Assembly: GCA_054601695.1 (NCBI GenBank) | Contig: BAAHQB010000254.1 | Location: forward strand, 1-64,000 | Source of the DNA: Amorphochlora amoebiformis | Lineage: Eukaryota > Cercozoa > Chlorarachniophyceae | Direction of reading: 5' to 3' | Length of the DNA: 64,000 bases | In this document: one piece after another, positions 18,167 through 36,374 of the stretch | Numbering within the stretch: the stretch's first letter is position 1 | Layout: each line of letters opens with the position of its first letter | Position numbers and translations under genes: made by a program | The notes under the pieces: model-generated | What the model saw: the letters and a program-made list of their open reading frames with translations, nothing else | Told to the model about the DNA's origin: nothing | Databases searched by the model: none

Positions 18167-18184
18167 TGACACACCCGTGTGTCA
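18167..18184. promoter_or_regulatory. perfect 8-bp inverted repeat TGACACAC-CC-GTGTGTCA
   Basis: Complementary 8-nt arms with a 2-nt centre, preserved as the same palindrome at about 39.46 kb in the right arm. It lies in a non-repetitive stretch otherwise conserved between arms. It could be a dimeric transcription-factor site or a small hairpin; function is unknown. Confidence 0.35.
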
Positions 18185-18588
18185 TATTTCGGCGCACCCA
18201 ATGGTCTCACCCGAGCGGCCTCCGTCTTCGCCTCCCACAGGGTCTTAAGGTTATTCGCAGCGGAAAAAACGCTTTATATAGAATATAAGTTGTATGTGTG
18301 TAAATCCGAAAGAAAAATATTTGAGGGGGGTGGTCTGGGGTGTATTTGTGGCGATGATCGCTTGATTTTGGGGTAGAAAGGGGGGAAAGACCATGGGAAA
18401 GGTGAGTGTTCGATTATTTTAGGTAAGAGTGCGTAAGATTGTGCTATGTAAGTGCGTTAAAACTAGAGATGGAGTTGGAAATGGTGTGGCTCGTTATAAC
18501 ATTTTTTCGTAAAATGCGCGATGCTCTTAAAGCATTGACTTTATTGATTACGTATATTTTACAGTAATGCGTCTAGAACATGTAAAAA

Positions 18589-18593
<5 letters not shown>

Positions 18594-18660
<67 letters not shown>
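18594..18660. repeat. (TA)n(TG)n microsatellite
   Basis: TA units followed by TG units; a similar compound repeat recurs at 18957-19030. Both have CA/TA partners in the right arm (38.64-38.70 and 38.97-39.06 kb). Confidence 0.9.
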
Positions 18661-18665
<5 letters not shown>

Positions 18666-18812
18666 ATTTACTTATGGTATGCTTGTGCGTATACAGCATC
18701 ATAGAAAATGATCTAACTGTAGGTCCACAACGACTCTAGCAGGGTCTCTAGCATGAAATGCATGTCTACATACCACTGGACACTCATACTATAATATCTA
18801 AGTATATGTATG

Positions 18813-18852
<40 letters not shown>

Positions 18853-18951
18853 GAGTAGTAGATATAGCTGATATAGTGTAGATAGTAGTGTATTAGTGTA
18901 GTAGTAGATATACTCTACATACTAGATACACTGTATATCAATCATACCATT

Positions 18952-19027
<76 letters not shown>

Positions 19028-19182
19028 GTATGTGTGTGTGTTGGTATGTGTGTGTGTGTGTGTATATGTATATTATATATATATATATATTATATATTCA
19101 TAAGTATATATAGTTATATATATAATTTATTTATGTACGTATTTAATGAAAGGTCACATACAGACATCTACATATCGCATAT

Positions 19183-19222
<40 letters not shown>

Positions 19223-19290
19223 TATACAAATAATATCATGTATACATCTAATATATATATGGCGTAATACACATATAGAGATATAATATG

Positions 19291-19429
<139 letters not shown>

Positions 19430-19555
19430 ATTAATTTGAAAGTATGTGTTTGAAATATTGTATTGGTAAGGACTGGAGGGCTATACGAGAAAGCGTCTTG
19501 TCTTGTGACGCTGGTGCGTGATCTGGAGGAGCTTATGGGTAATCAATCAACATCT

Positions 19556-19835
19556 ACCAAGTAGCATATAGAAAACATTACATATACATATGTATGTGTA
19601 TGTATAATAGATATATGTTTACATTTAAATATTTATATATATATATATATATTTTACCAAGTAGCATATAGAAAACATTACATATACATATGTATGTGTA
19701 TGTATAATAGATATATGTTTACATTTAAATATTTATATATATATATATATTTTACCAAGTGTCCTATAGAAAACATTGCATATACATATGTATGTGTATG
19801 TATAATAGATATGTTTACGTTTAAGTATTTATATA
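19556..19835. repeat. tandem repeat, about 95 bp x3 (left arm)
   Basis: Three units beginning ACCAAGTAGCATATAGAAAA and ending in a (TA)n spacer. The reverse-complement array in the right arm (37745-38248) has five units. Confidence 0.85.
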
Positions 19836-19995
19836 CACATATACACACATATAGATATGGATAAGATTTTATACACTTACAAATGTATGCACATATATAT
19901 ACACATACACATACACACATATATACAGATATACACATACACATATAAACACATATTCATATACAAGTATAAATCTCTCTCTCTCTCTCTCTATG

Positions 19996-20057
<62 letters not shown>

Positions 20058-20269
20058 TGAGAGAGGAGTTATACTTGTATATGAATATGTGTTTATGTTG
20101 TATTATTTGCATAAATACATATACATATATACATATATATATTATATTACGTATGTACACATACATAGATTTGCACATGTACATTTTAAATGATATACCA
20201 TATGGTTTACATCTGTATATGTACCTAAATCCAGATATATGACTAAATAGTGGACGGAGGATGGGTACG

Positions 20270-20324
20270 TACGTACCTTTAGGGAAAATTACAAATTCCT
20301 ATCGCATGTGCTTCTAAGCTTATA

Positions 20325-20377
<53 letters not shown>

Positions 20378-20519
20378 GGGTACCTTTTGAGAAAACTACA
20401 GATGCCTATCGCATGTGCTTCTAAGCTTATATGCATATATATGTGTGTATATATATATGTATATATGGGTACCCTTGGGAAAACTACAAATGCCTATCGC
20501 ATGTGCTTCTAAGCTTATA

Positions 20520-20565
<46 letters not shown>

Positions 20566-20657
20566 TATGGGTACCTTTTGGAAAACTACAAATGCCTATC
20601 GCATGTGCTTCTAAGCTCATATGCACACACACACACATATATAGATATATATATATT

Positions 20658-20702
<45 letters not shown>

Positions 20703-20820
20703 TTAAACATATATATATATATATATGTAATATATATATATATATATATAATATGTATATATATATTTTTATATTTGGAAAACTAGAGATGCCTTTCGCG
20801 TGTAGTTCTATGCATACATA
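20270..20820. repeat. tandem repeat, about 100 bp x5 (left arm)
   Basis: Units contain ACAAATGCCTATCGCATGTG followed by CTTCTAAGCTTATATGCA and a (TA)n spacer with GGGTACC. The fifth unit (20776-20815) is degenerate. The right arm has a single unit at 37275-37345. Confidence 0.85.
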
Positions 20821-21088
20821 TATATATACATATATATACATATACATATATACACATATGATACACACATACATATATAATATATATATATACATAATAG
20901 AAGATATACATATATACATATACATATACATATATGCACATATATACCTGAGAACAAACCAATGATTATGTATCTACCCATGCACATAAAAAATACATAC
21001 ACACACGTGCATATACATACACATATAAAATGCAAAAGTGTATTGAAAGAAATACGTGAATATGTGATATATATATGTATACGAACAG

Positions 21089-21162
21089 ACAATCCCGATG
21101 ATGCCCAAACCATCTCTCAGATTCTCGTCGCCGATGTGTCTGTAAAACACTGTGCTTTATCC
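21089..21162 (+). CDS. candidate 74-nt exon conserved in both arms
   Basis: Between a CGAACAG acceptor and a TCC|GTATAC donor the frame reads NPDDAQTISQILVADVSVK and continues HCALS. The same 74 nt occur inverted at 36375-36448 without loss of frame. There is no recognised domain. Because the whole neighbourhood is well conserved between arms, conservation alone does not prove coding. Confidence 0.3.
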
Positions 21163-21404
21163 GTATACACATCAGGGTTAGGCTACCGGTAGGCCTATTC
21201 TACACCTAAGGGAGCTTACGAAGACTTACATGACATGTATATATATATATATATATATATCCCAATTCCACCTCTTCAGATGGAGAGAAAGTTAAACGCA
21301 AGGTGTAAATTGACAAGAGAAGCGTATCGCACTAGCAACAATTCATTCCTTCTCGTGCTGTCGCGGGCTCAAGACTGCCACAAGGAAAGTTAAGAGCGAT
21401 GGAG

Positions 21405-21775
21405 AGAGATATGGAGAGAGAAGATGGAGAGAGAGAGAGAGAGATGGAGAGAGAGGGAGGGAGAGAGAGAATGGAGAGAGGGAGGGAGAGAGAGATGGAG
21501 AGAGAGAGAGAGAGAATGGAGAGAGAGGGAGGGAGAGAGAGATGGAGAGAGAGAGAGAGAAAAAGATGAAGAGAGAGAGAGAGATATGGAGAGAGAGATG
21601 GAGAGAGGGATGGAGAGAGAGAGAGAGAGAGAAGAGATAGAGAGAGAAAAAAAGATAAGGAGAGAGAGAGAGAGACATGGAGAGAGAGATGGATAGAGGG
21701 ATGGAGAGAGAGAGAGATGGAGGAGAGAGAGAGAGAGAGAGATGGATAGAGGGATGGAGAGAGAGAGAGATGGAG

Positions 21776-21806
<31 letters not shown>

Positions 21807-22070
21807 AGAGAGAGAGAGAGAGAATGGAGAGAGAGAGAGAGAAGATAAAGAGAGAGAGATAGAGAGAGAGATGAAGAGAGAGAAAGAGAGATAGAGAGAT
21901 ATGGAGAGAGATAGATGCAGAGAGAGAGATGAAGAGAGTGAGGGAGAGATGGAGAAAAAGACATAGAGAGAGAGAGAGAGGTAGATAGATAGATAGAGGG
22001 AGAGAGAAAGAGAGAGAGATGGAGAAAGAGAGAGAGAGATGGAGAGAGAGAGAGAGAGAGAGATGGAGAA
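21405..22070. repeat. (GA)n-rich tract with ATGG interruptions
   Basis: About 665 bp of GA units broken by GATGG and AAAG. Partner of the CT tract at 35.38-36.13 kb. The Ser/Leu and Arg/Glu ORFs are translated repeats. Confidence 0.95.
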
Positions 22071-22285
22071 GACATGTACTTCCTCTCTTTCTCTCCCTCT
22101 CTCTCGGTCGCTCGCTCTCCTGCACATCTACCCCTCTCAGTCCATCTAGCCTTTTCTTCTGTATATATATATATTCTATATATATATACATATGTATATA
22201 TGTATATACATATATATATATATTCTACTTTAATCTACAATTTATTTTTTGATCTTATATATCACTCATATATACCTTATCCATA

Positions 22286-22336
<51 letters not shown>

Positions 22337-22465
22337 TATACAATGTTTATATATATATATATATATATAAATATATATATAGAAAAATCTATGTGTATGT
22401 ATATACATACTATATATGTATGTATGTAAGTACATATACACTTAACTTTTATATATACATATATA

Positions 22466-22527
<62 letters not shown>

Positions 22528-22561
22528 TAGCGTTAAATAAATGTAGATACATTATTTTTGA

Positions 22562-22582
22562 TTTTTTTTTTTTTTTTTTTTA

Positions 22583-22652
<70 letters not shown>
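22562..22652. repeat. T20/T30/A38 homopolymer block
   Basis: T run, a short TATC break, a second T run to 22614, then A to 22652. The right-arm equivalent (about 34.85-34.93 kb) instead holds ordinary unique sequence with nine A. Confidence 0.95.
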
Positions 22653-22654
<2 letters not shown>

Positions 22655-22694
22655 TAACTCTACGCTTGTGCCTGCCCTTACCATCCCTCTATCC

Positions 22695-22728
<34 letters not shown>

Positions 22729-22776
22729 ATATATGTGTATGTATATATATTTACACACATATATATATATATATAT

Positions 22777-22853
<77 letters not shown>

Positions 22854-22929
22854 AATATATATATTATATATACATATATATATATATATATTTACATGCA
22901 TATATACATACATATACATACATATATGT

Positions 22930-23930
22930 ATACCTAGGTGTGAAGTTAATCGAATAAGTGATCAGTGTGAAGCAACGTGTAACAAGTGAATGAACATAGC
23001 AAGTAACCTGTTACATACGAATGAGCACAGCAAAAGTAACCTGTTTGTTACAGGTCCATGCCATGGGCTGTTGCTGGCTGTCAAATCACAAATAATAATT
23101 CACTCTTTTCTCATATCTGCTTATGCCTACGACGCAGTAAGCTAACACCTAGTAAAAACGTATTCATTTCAGTGATAATCACTAGATTATCTGTTGGATA
23201 TGTTTTAACATTTGTAATATTATCTAGATTATACTCATTTTCATATATATATTATTATATAGATACTGTGATTACTGCAGGTGTGTGGATATCATATATC
23301 TATAGTGTATCATGCCTCGATGTGTTGTACATCTACATGTCACCGTGAGATTGATTCGTCTATTAGTCAGTAGAGTCTAGCAGCGATATAATAATTGCAA
23401 CTGATTCTAATCACTATATATGACAGAGAGAGCTTCACATGCACTCACTGAGATGCATGATGCAGCAGATGAGGCTAAGTATACATATCTAGTATATATT
23501 ATTTGCCTACGAATGTTTGAACACATTGAATATCTAGCGTAATCATTGAATAGTCCAAACGGTGATGATGACTGACGCATGAGTATAGTGAGTATACGGT
23601 CACGATAATAGTACTTACTATGTTACTTGCATGCATGCACATGGATAGCTCTAGCTCTAGGAAGTTGAGGACTAGGCTACCGGGTCTCTGGTATAAGATT
23701 GGAGAGTGGGTGTACATGTAGTAGATTGGAGATGATACTAGTCTTCTTGCATTCCTCTGTCTTCGTCTGGTTTTTCATATACTCTTATTTATGTATCCAT
23801 TTCGACAACCTTATCGGGATCGGGGTCGTCAAGTTCATCTCGATCTCCATTTCGGCACTCTCATCTCAATCCACATACTCAAAATCATCTGTGATGTTAA
23901 TATGTTGTGGTATAATAAACTTCTAGGATA
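22930..23930. other. unique arm sequence shared with 33.48-34.52 kb
   Basis: About 1 kb of non-repetitive sequence, inverted in the right arm with many substitutions. A possible short exon at 23054-23133 (acceptor TTGTTACAG, donor GCA|GTAAGC) reads MPWAVAGCQITNNNSLFS; the right arm preserves this frame. A second conserved stretch at 23.70-23.92 kb has open frames on both strands. No gene can be assigned. Confidence 0.4.
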
Positions 23931-23934
23931 TATA

Positions 23935-24779
<845 letters not shown>

Positions 24780-24780
<1 letters not shown>

Positions 24781-25310
24781 ACAACAGGCGCTCACAAGGA
24801 GAGAAATGTGGAGAGGCAGAGAGCAAGAGAGAAAAAGAGATATACATGCACCAATAGGAAGGGTTAGACAGATATCAAGCATGAAAAATAGAAGGGAAAA
24901 GACCAAAGGCTGATTAACGGCAAACGAAAGAGAGACACAAAGAGACAGGGAAAAGAGAGAAGAGAGGAAAGAGAGGAAAGAGAGGAAAGAAACAAAAGAG
25001 ACGAAAGAGACGAAAGAGATACAAGGCAGAAAGAGAGAGATGAGGCGGAGAGAGAAATACAAAGTGACAAAGAGAGAAAGGGAGAGGAGCGAGGTAAATG
25101 TAGTGCCTAGAGAGAGAGAGAGAGGTGCGTGGAGAATAGATGGTCGAAAGAGTGGAAGAGACTCTATTTCGCCTCTCTCGGCTCTCTAAGTGATTATTAC
25201 AATCATTTAATATTAAAGATTGAATTAATTTCAATCTGTAAAATTGTTCATTCATGTATATTAATGTGCAGCAGATATATTTACATCTTACTAAAGGCAA
25301 AATGTATATG
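24780..25310 (-). repeat. CT-rich 0.53-kb unit, copy a
   Basis: Reverse complement of a unit found five times around the palindrome apex (also 26.15-26.72 minus; 30.06-30.61, 31.20-31.745 and 32.31-32.835 plus). Each starts near CTTTAAG, has a CT microsatellite core of variable length, a CTTTCCTCT minisatellite and ends in GTTGCTATATG-like sequence and (TA)n. Its Ser/Leu/Phe-rich ORFs arise from the pyrimidine bias and shift frame between copies, so it is treated as non-coding. Confidence 0.8.
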
Positions 25311-25368
25311 CAATATATATAAATATGTTTATAAATATATATATATTATATATATACATATATATATA

Positions 25369-25445
<77 letters not shown>

Positions 25446-25532
25446 TATATTATATTTGAAAAAAATATATGTGAATATAAAATATATATATATATACACA
25501 TATATATATACATATAATATATTAGAAATATA

Positions 25533-25570
<38 letters not shown>

Positions 25571-25831
25571 TATATATATATATATATATATGTAAATATA
25601 TATACTTACCTACCCCATAATATAATTTACGTACACATACATACTACATATATACATATATATATAGTACATATATATTAAATTATATATATATATATAA
25701 TATATATAGTATATATAAATATATATACTTATATTACATATATATATATATTACATATGCTATAAATATTACAAATATATATATATATTATATATAAATA
25801 TATACATATAATACATACATAATATATATAA

Positions 25832-25873
<42 letters not shown>

Positions 25874-26098
25874 CATATATATATAATACATTTTTTAAAT
25901 TATACATAATATATATATATACATATACACACATATATTATATATATACAGTATACAGCATATATACTACGTATATATATATATATATATAAACACAAAT
26001 ATACATATATAATATATATAATATATATATGTTTATATATATATATTTATATGTTATATATACATATACATAAATATATATATGTATACATATATATG

Positions 26099-26142
<44 letters not shown>

Positions 26143-26150
26143 TACATAGA
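25311..26150. repeat. (TA)n-rich spacer
   Basis: Simple AT sequence between two CT-rich units. Nothing else is visible. Confidence 0.9.
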
Positions 26151-26720
26151 CACATAACAACAGGCGCTCACAAGGAGATGAATTCTGAGAGGATGAAGAG
26201 AGAGGAAGAGATATACATGCACCAATAGGAAGGGTTAGACAGATATCAAGCATGAAAAATAGAAGGGAAAAGACCAAAGGTTGATAAACGGCAAACGAAA
26301 GAGAGACACAAAGAGACAGGGAAAAGAGAGAAGAGAAGAAAGAGAGGAAAGAGACGAAAGAGACGAAAGAGAGGAAAGAGACGAAAGAGAGGAAGGAGAA
26401 TATCGCAAGGCAGAAAGAGAGAGAAGGGGAGAAGAGAGAAATACAAAGAGACAAAGAGAAAAAGAAAGAGAGAGGAGAGAGGTAAAAGTAGAGACTTGAA
26501 AGAGAGAGAGAGCGAGAAAAGAGAGAGAGAGAATGAGAGGTGCGTGGAGAATAGAGGCTCGAAATAGTGGAAGAGGCTCTGTTTTGCCTCTGCTCTCTAA
26601 GTGACTATTAACACCATTATTTAAAAGATTGTATTTAAGTCTTTCAAAGTCAGAAACATTGGTCATTCATGTATATTAGTGTGTAGCATATATATATTTT
26701 TATCTTAAAGGGTATCAATA
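26150..26720 (-). repeat. CT-rich 0.5-kb unit, copy b
   Basis: Second minus-strand copy, with a longer GA core (26450-26540). It marks the inner end of the recognisable left arm. Confidence 0.8.
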
Positions 26721-26762
26721 TGTATATGTATATATTATATATATATTTTATAATTAAATATT

Positions 26763-26803
<41 letters not shown>

Positions 26804-26809
26804 CTATCC

Positions 26810-27250
26810 TATTAACTCTAACCTGAACCCTACTGCTGACACATACTTAAATATCATACTAAACCTAACCATATCCCTAAATACGTAATATAGGGTTAAT
26901 ACCTAAGTATATAATTTTTTTTTTTTTGTCCATTTATTAATAGTGCTATCAACGATGTAAAGGCTAAGGCTGACGACTAACCATACTAGAGTAACGTATA
27001 TTAATAAGGTATGTTTACCATTATGATATATCTCTGGATTCAAGTCGTTTTTTTATATCTCTGCGGTTACCTACATAAAAACATATACACTTGAGTACAA
27101 ACATGGTTATAACTTTATACCATAATATTATTTCTAATTAGTATATATCCACTTCTGAAAAGCAGTGTATACATATAAATATGTTAATATGTATATACAT
27201 ATTGGAAAAAAATTTGTTGAATGCGTATGTGTTTATTACATTTGTAAATT
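26810..27250. other. unique apex-flanking sequence
   Basis: Non-repetitive, AT-rich, with a few CCTAAC/CTAACC telomere-like words at 26810-26900. No counterpart in the right arm and no supported gene. Confidence 0.4.
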
Positions 27251-27253
27251 ATC

Positions 27254-27299
<46 letters not shown>

Positions 27300-27317
27300 C
27301 ATATATATATATATATA

Positions 27318-27387
<70 letters not shown>

Positions 27388-27436
27388 TAATATTGTATTT
27401 AAATATATATATATGTATGTATATATATAAATATTA

Positions 27437-27481
<45 letters not shown>

Positions 27482-27571
27482 TATACAATATATATAATAT
27501 AGTACATATTGTATATACACATATATTATATATACATATATAGCATGTATCTATAATATATATAATATATC

Positions 27572-27657
<86 letters not shown>

Positions 27658-27681
27658 TGTGTATATATATGTATATATACG

Positions 27682-27713
<32 letters not shown>

Positions 27714-27715
27714 CG
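27251..27715. repeat. (TA)n tract
   Basis: Nearly pure TA with short CA/TG breaks. Confidence 0.95.
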
Positions 27716-27760
27716 CATATTGAATTGAACCGAGTGTGTGAAACAGTACTCCACCCTTAG

Positions 27761-27832
27761 ATCGCTCAGGATATTGAATCTCTACGACAACCAGCTGCAG
27801 AGCCTTGACAAAGGAACATTTAACAACCTCAG
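27761..27832 (+). CDS. orphan type-B LRR exon cassette
   Basis: A 72-nt phase 2-2 exon between a polypyrimidine CACCCTTAG acceptor and AG|GTAATC donor. It encodes one 24-residue [22 protein letters not shown] in the core. Exon and flanks match array cassette B4 (61239-61310). The match runs from about 27716 to 28225 with only three substitutions and one indel in about 385 nt of downstream intron, yet ten substitutions fall in the eight codons of the variable strand. It stands alone among TA repeats, with no other LRR exon within several kb. It is a possible donor cassette or a duplicated fragment. Confidence 0.75.
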
Positions 27833-28225
27833 GTAATCACAAACCACCTACACAACCCCATGTGTGTATCCATGAAACAGCAACACTGTCCATACCCTTA
27901 AAAGGGCTGGAGGTCAGGGGTAGGGCTAGGGATGGGGTTTAGGGTTAAGGGTTAGGGGTTAGGGTCAGGGCTAGTTAGGGTTAGATAATAGTTGACGTAT
28001 CTCAACGCTAAGCATGGGTGACCCTGGGGTAAGGATCAGGTGAAGATTAGGGTAAGGGTTAGGGCAAGGATTAGGGTAGGGGTTAGGGTAGAACTATGGT
28101 AAGGATTAAGGGAAGGATTGCTAAGGATCATGGAGTAGGTAAGATTTAGGGTAAAGATTAAGGTAAGGATTAAGGGAAGGACTGGGGCTAAGATTAGGCT
28201 AGTGATTAAGGGGGGTTGAAATCAT
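27833..28225 (+). repeat. G-rich TTAGGG-like intron module (copy at apex)
   Basis: Conserved donor-side intron followed by degenerate GGGTTAGGG/AAGGATTAGGG repeats. Near-identical to 61311-61705. Many G runs give quadruplex potential on the plus strand. Confidence 0.8.
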
Positions 28226-29385
<1,160 letters not shown>

Positions 29386-29479
29386 AAATAAATTGGTGCA
29401 AACTGTGGTGAGTGTTTGTTAAATGCATATATATTAATAACTATATATATATATATATATATATATACAATTAACTGAA

Positions 29480-29995
29480 TTCCATGATTTAGCACATATA
29501 GGTGTCCAGAAAGGTTAAATACGATAGTTTAGCAATGTAATAAACACATACTCATTCATTCCAATATGTACATCCATATTAACACATTCATATGTATACA
29601 CTGCTTGTCAGAAGTGGAGATGTACCCAGACCTTCCAACCATTCGGAATCGTATGGTAGGAAGCTTTAACCAAAACCTACCGAGTTTCCTAGATCCCTCT
29701 CAAGTGTGCTAATCATGCTTTTATGTAGCGCGAAACCCCAGAGGAGAGAAAAAAACGACTTGAATCCGAAAACTCCTCAAAAGGTAACAACCTTAGCCTT
29801 AGACCTAACCTTACTCTCAGCCCTAAGGTTAGTCTCAGCCTTAGCCTTAGGGCTATCGTTGTCTAGCCCCAGCTGTGGGCTTAGGCTACGTAGGCTTAAC
29901 CCTAGACTTAGCTTAGGGTTATGGTTAGGGTTAGTATGGTTAGTATGTTTAGTATGGTCAGCAGTAGGGTTCGGGTTAGGGCTAGGGATATATAT
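29480..29995. other. unique sequence ending in degenerate TTAGG/CCTTAG repeats
   Basis: 29480-29770 is non-repetitive with no supported gene. 29780-29995 is a patchwork of CCTTAG and GGTTAG words changing strand polarity near 29880, resembling decayed telomeric repeats in head-to-head orientation. Confidence 0.5.
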
Positions 29996-30059
29996 ATATA
30001 TGTAAATAATATATATATATATATATGGGTGTACATATTTATAAATATTGTTTTGGTAT

Positions 30060-30612
30060 ATATACATATACATACAAACATGTTACCCGTTACGATAAAA
30101 AATACATATGCTACACACTAATATACATGAATGACCAATGTTCACTGTTCAAAGGCTTAAATACAATCTTTAAATGGAATGGTGGTAATAGTCACTTAGA
30201 GCCGAGAGAGGCGAAATAGAGTCTCTTCCACTCTTTCGACCCTCTATTCTCCACACACCTCTCTCTCTCTCTCTCTCTCAAGGCGCTACCTTAACCTCGC
30301 TCCTCTCCCTTTCTCTCTTTGTCTCTTTGTATTTCTCTCTTCGCCCCATCTCTCTCTTTCTGCCTTGCATCTCCTTCCTCTCTTTCGTCTCTTTCGTCTC
30401 TTTCCTCTCTTTCCTCTCTTTCCTCTCTTCCTCCCTTCTCTCTTTTCCCTGTCTCTTTGTGTCTCTCTTTCGTTTGCCGTTAATCAGCCTTTGGTCTTTT
30501 CCCTTCTATTTTTCATGCTTGATATCTGTCTAACCCTTCCTATTGGTGCATGTATATCTCTTCCTCTCTCTTGCTCTCTGCCTCTCAAAATTCCTCTCCT
30601 TGTCAATGTCTA
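30060..30612 (+). repeat. CT-rich 0.55-kb unit, copy c
   Basis: First plus-strand copy; it has no left-arm partner among the two minus copies, so unit number differs between arms (2 against 3). Confidence 0.8.
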
Positions 30613-31199
<587 letters not shown>

Positions 31200-31200
<1 letters not shown>

Positions 31201-31398
31201 AAACACATATACAAACATATTGCCCTTTAAGTAAGATGTAAAATATCTGCTGCACACTAATATACATCAATGAACAATTTTCAGCGCGTGAATGCTTACT
31301 TCAACAAATCTTGAAATTAAATGACGGTAATAGTCACTTAGAGCCGAGAGAGGCGAAACAGAGTCTCTTCCACTCTTTCGACCCTCTATTCTCCACGC

Positions 31399-31434
<36 letters not shown>

Positions 31435-31745
31435 GCGCTACATTTACCTCGCTCCTCTCCCTTTCTCTCTTTGTCTCTTTGTATTTCTCTCTTCGCCCCA
31501 TCTCTCTCTTTCTGCCTTGCATCTCCTTCCTCTCTTTCGTCTCTTTCCTCTCTTTCCTCTCTTCTCTCTTTTCCCTGTCTCTTTGTGTCTCTCTTTCGTT
31601 TGCCGTTAATCAGCCTTTGGTCTTTTCCCTTCTATTTTTCATGCTTGATATCTGTCTAACCCTTCCTATTGGTGCATGTATATCTCTTCCTCTCTCTTGC
31701 TCTCTGCCTCTCAAAATTCATCTCCTTGTGAGTGCCTGTTGCTAT
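31200..31745 (+). repeat. CT-rich 0.55-kb unit, copy d
   Basis: Plus-strand copy; pairs best with the minus copy at 26.15-26.72 kb. Confidence 0.8.
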
Positions 31746-32309
<564 letters not shown>

Positions 32310-32835
32310 ACAAACATATTGCCCTTTAAGGAAGATGTAAAATATCTGCTAAAAACTAATATACATGAATGACCAATTTTCAGAAAATGAAGGCTTACGT
32401 CTACAAAGGGCGAAATTAAAGATGGTAATAGTCACTTAGAGCCGAGAGATGCGAAACAGAGTCTCTTCCACTCTAAAGACCCTCTATTCTCCACGCACCT
32501 CCCTCTCTCTCAAAGCGCTACATTTACTCGCTCCTCTCCCTTTCTCTCTTTGTCTCTTTGTATTTCTCTCTTCGCCCCATCTCTCTCTTTCTGCCTTGCA
32601 TCTCCTTCCTCTCTTTCGTCTCTTTCCTCTCTTTCCTCTCTTTCCTCTCTTCTCTCTTTTCCCTGTCTCTTTGTGTCTCTCTTTCGTTTGCCGTTAATCA
32701 GCCTTTGGTCTTTTCCCTTCTATTTTTCATGCTTGATATCTGTCTAACCCTTCCTATTGGTGCATGTATATCTCTTCCTCTCTCTTGCTCTCTGCCTCTC
32801 AAAATTCCTCTCCTTGTGAGCGCCTGTTGTTATAT
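32310..32835 (+). repeat. CT-rich 0.5-kb unit, copy e
   Basis: Plus-strand copy; pairs with the minus copy at 24.78-25.31 kb. Its CT core is short. Confidence 0.8.
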
Positions 32836-33470
<635 letters not shown>

Positions 33471-33479
33471 AAATTATAT

Positions 33480-34522
33480 CCTAGAGTTTTATCATACCAC
33501 AACATATTGATATTACAGATGATTTTGAGGAAGTTGATTGAGATGAGAGTGCCGAAATGGAGATCGAGATGAACTTGACGAACCCGATCCCGATAAGGTT
33601 GTCGAAATGGATACATAAATAAGAGTATATGAAAAACCAGACGAAGACAGAGGAATGCAAGAAGACTAGTATCATCTCCAATCTACTACATGTACACCCA
33701 ATCTTCAATCTTATACCAGAGACCCGGTAGCCTAGTCCTCAACTTCCTAGAGCTAGAGCTATCCATGTGCATGCATGCAAGTAACATAGTAAGTACTATT
33801 ATCGTGACCGTATACTCACTATACTCATGCGCCAGTTGTCATGATCACCATTTCGACTATTCAATGATTACGCTAGATATTCAATGTGTTCAAACATTCG
33901 TAGGCAAATAATATATACTAGATATCTAGGATATATATCTAGCATATACTTAGCCTCATCTGCTGCATCATCTCAGTGAGTGCATGTCAAGCTCTCTCTA
34001 TCATATATAGTGATTAGAATCAGTTGCAATTATTATATCGCTGCTAGACTCTACTGACTAATAGACGAATCAATCTCACGGTGACATGTAGATGTACAAC
34101 ACATCGATATCGAGGCATGATACAATAGATATCTAGGATATGATATCCACACACCTGCAGCTACCATCTAGAATATAATCTAGATAATATACCATTGTCA
34201 GCATATAAATGGGTATAATATTATAATTGTTAAAACATATCCAACTTTTCTTCTGCATATGGATAATCACTAGACGATTATCGCATACTGTGAATACGTT
34301 TTTACTACGTGTTAGCTTACTGCGTCGCCGGCATAAGCAGATATGAGAAAAGAGTGAATTATTATTTGTGATTTGAGTGCCAGCAACAGCCAATGGCATG
34401 AACCTGTAACAAACAGGTTACTTTTGCTATGCTCATTCGTTTGTAACAGGTTACTTGCTATGTTCATTCACTTGTTACACGTTGCTTCACACTGATCACT
34501 TATTCGATTAACTTCACACCTA
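33480..34522. other. unique arm sequence shared with 22.93-23.93 kb
   Basis: Right-arm version of the ~1-kb unique stretch. The two arms diverge by scattered substitutions and a few short indels (for example around 34130-34270). Frames on both strands stay partly open, but no exon chain can be built. Confidence 0.4.
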
Positions 34523-35280
<758 letters not shown>

Positions 35281-35379
35281 ATAGAAGAAAAGGCTAGATG
35301 GACTGAGAGGGGTAGATGTGCAGGAGAGCGAGCGACCGAGAGAGAGGGAGAGAGAAAGAGAGGAAATACATTTCTTTTC

Positions 35380-36130
<751 letters not shown>

Positions 36131-36263
36131 CTCCTAACTTTCCTTGTAGCAGTCTTGAGCCCGCGACAGCACGAGAAGGAATGAATTGTTGCTAGTGCGA
36201 TACGCTTCTCTTGCCAATTTACACCTTGCGCTTAACTTTCTCTTCATCTGAAGAGGTGGAATT

Positions 36264-36305
<42 letters not shown>

Positions 36306-36374
36306 ATGTAAGTCTTCGTAAGCTCCCTTAGGTGTAGAATAGGCCTACCGGTAGCCTAACCCTTATCTGTATAC

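Noticed and set aside
18179-18376. 65-residue ORF conserved with 39276-39467
   Set aside because: The N-terminus and start are not conserved and there are no splice or domain features; a conserved flank is the simpler reading.
19556-20820. CRISPR-like array
   Set aside because: Repeats of about 100 bp with TA spacers of no unique content; eukaryotic tandem repeats, not CRISPR.
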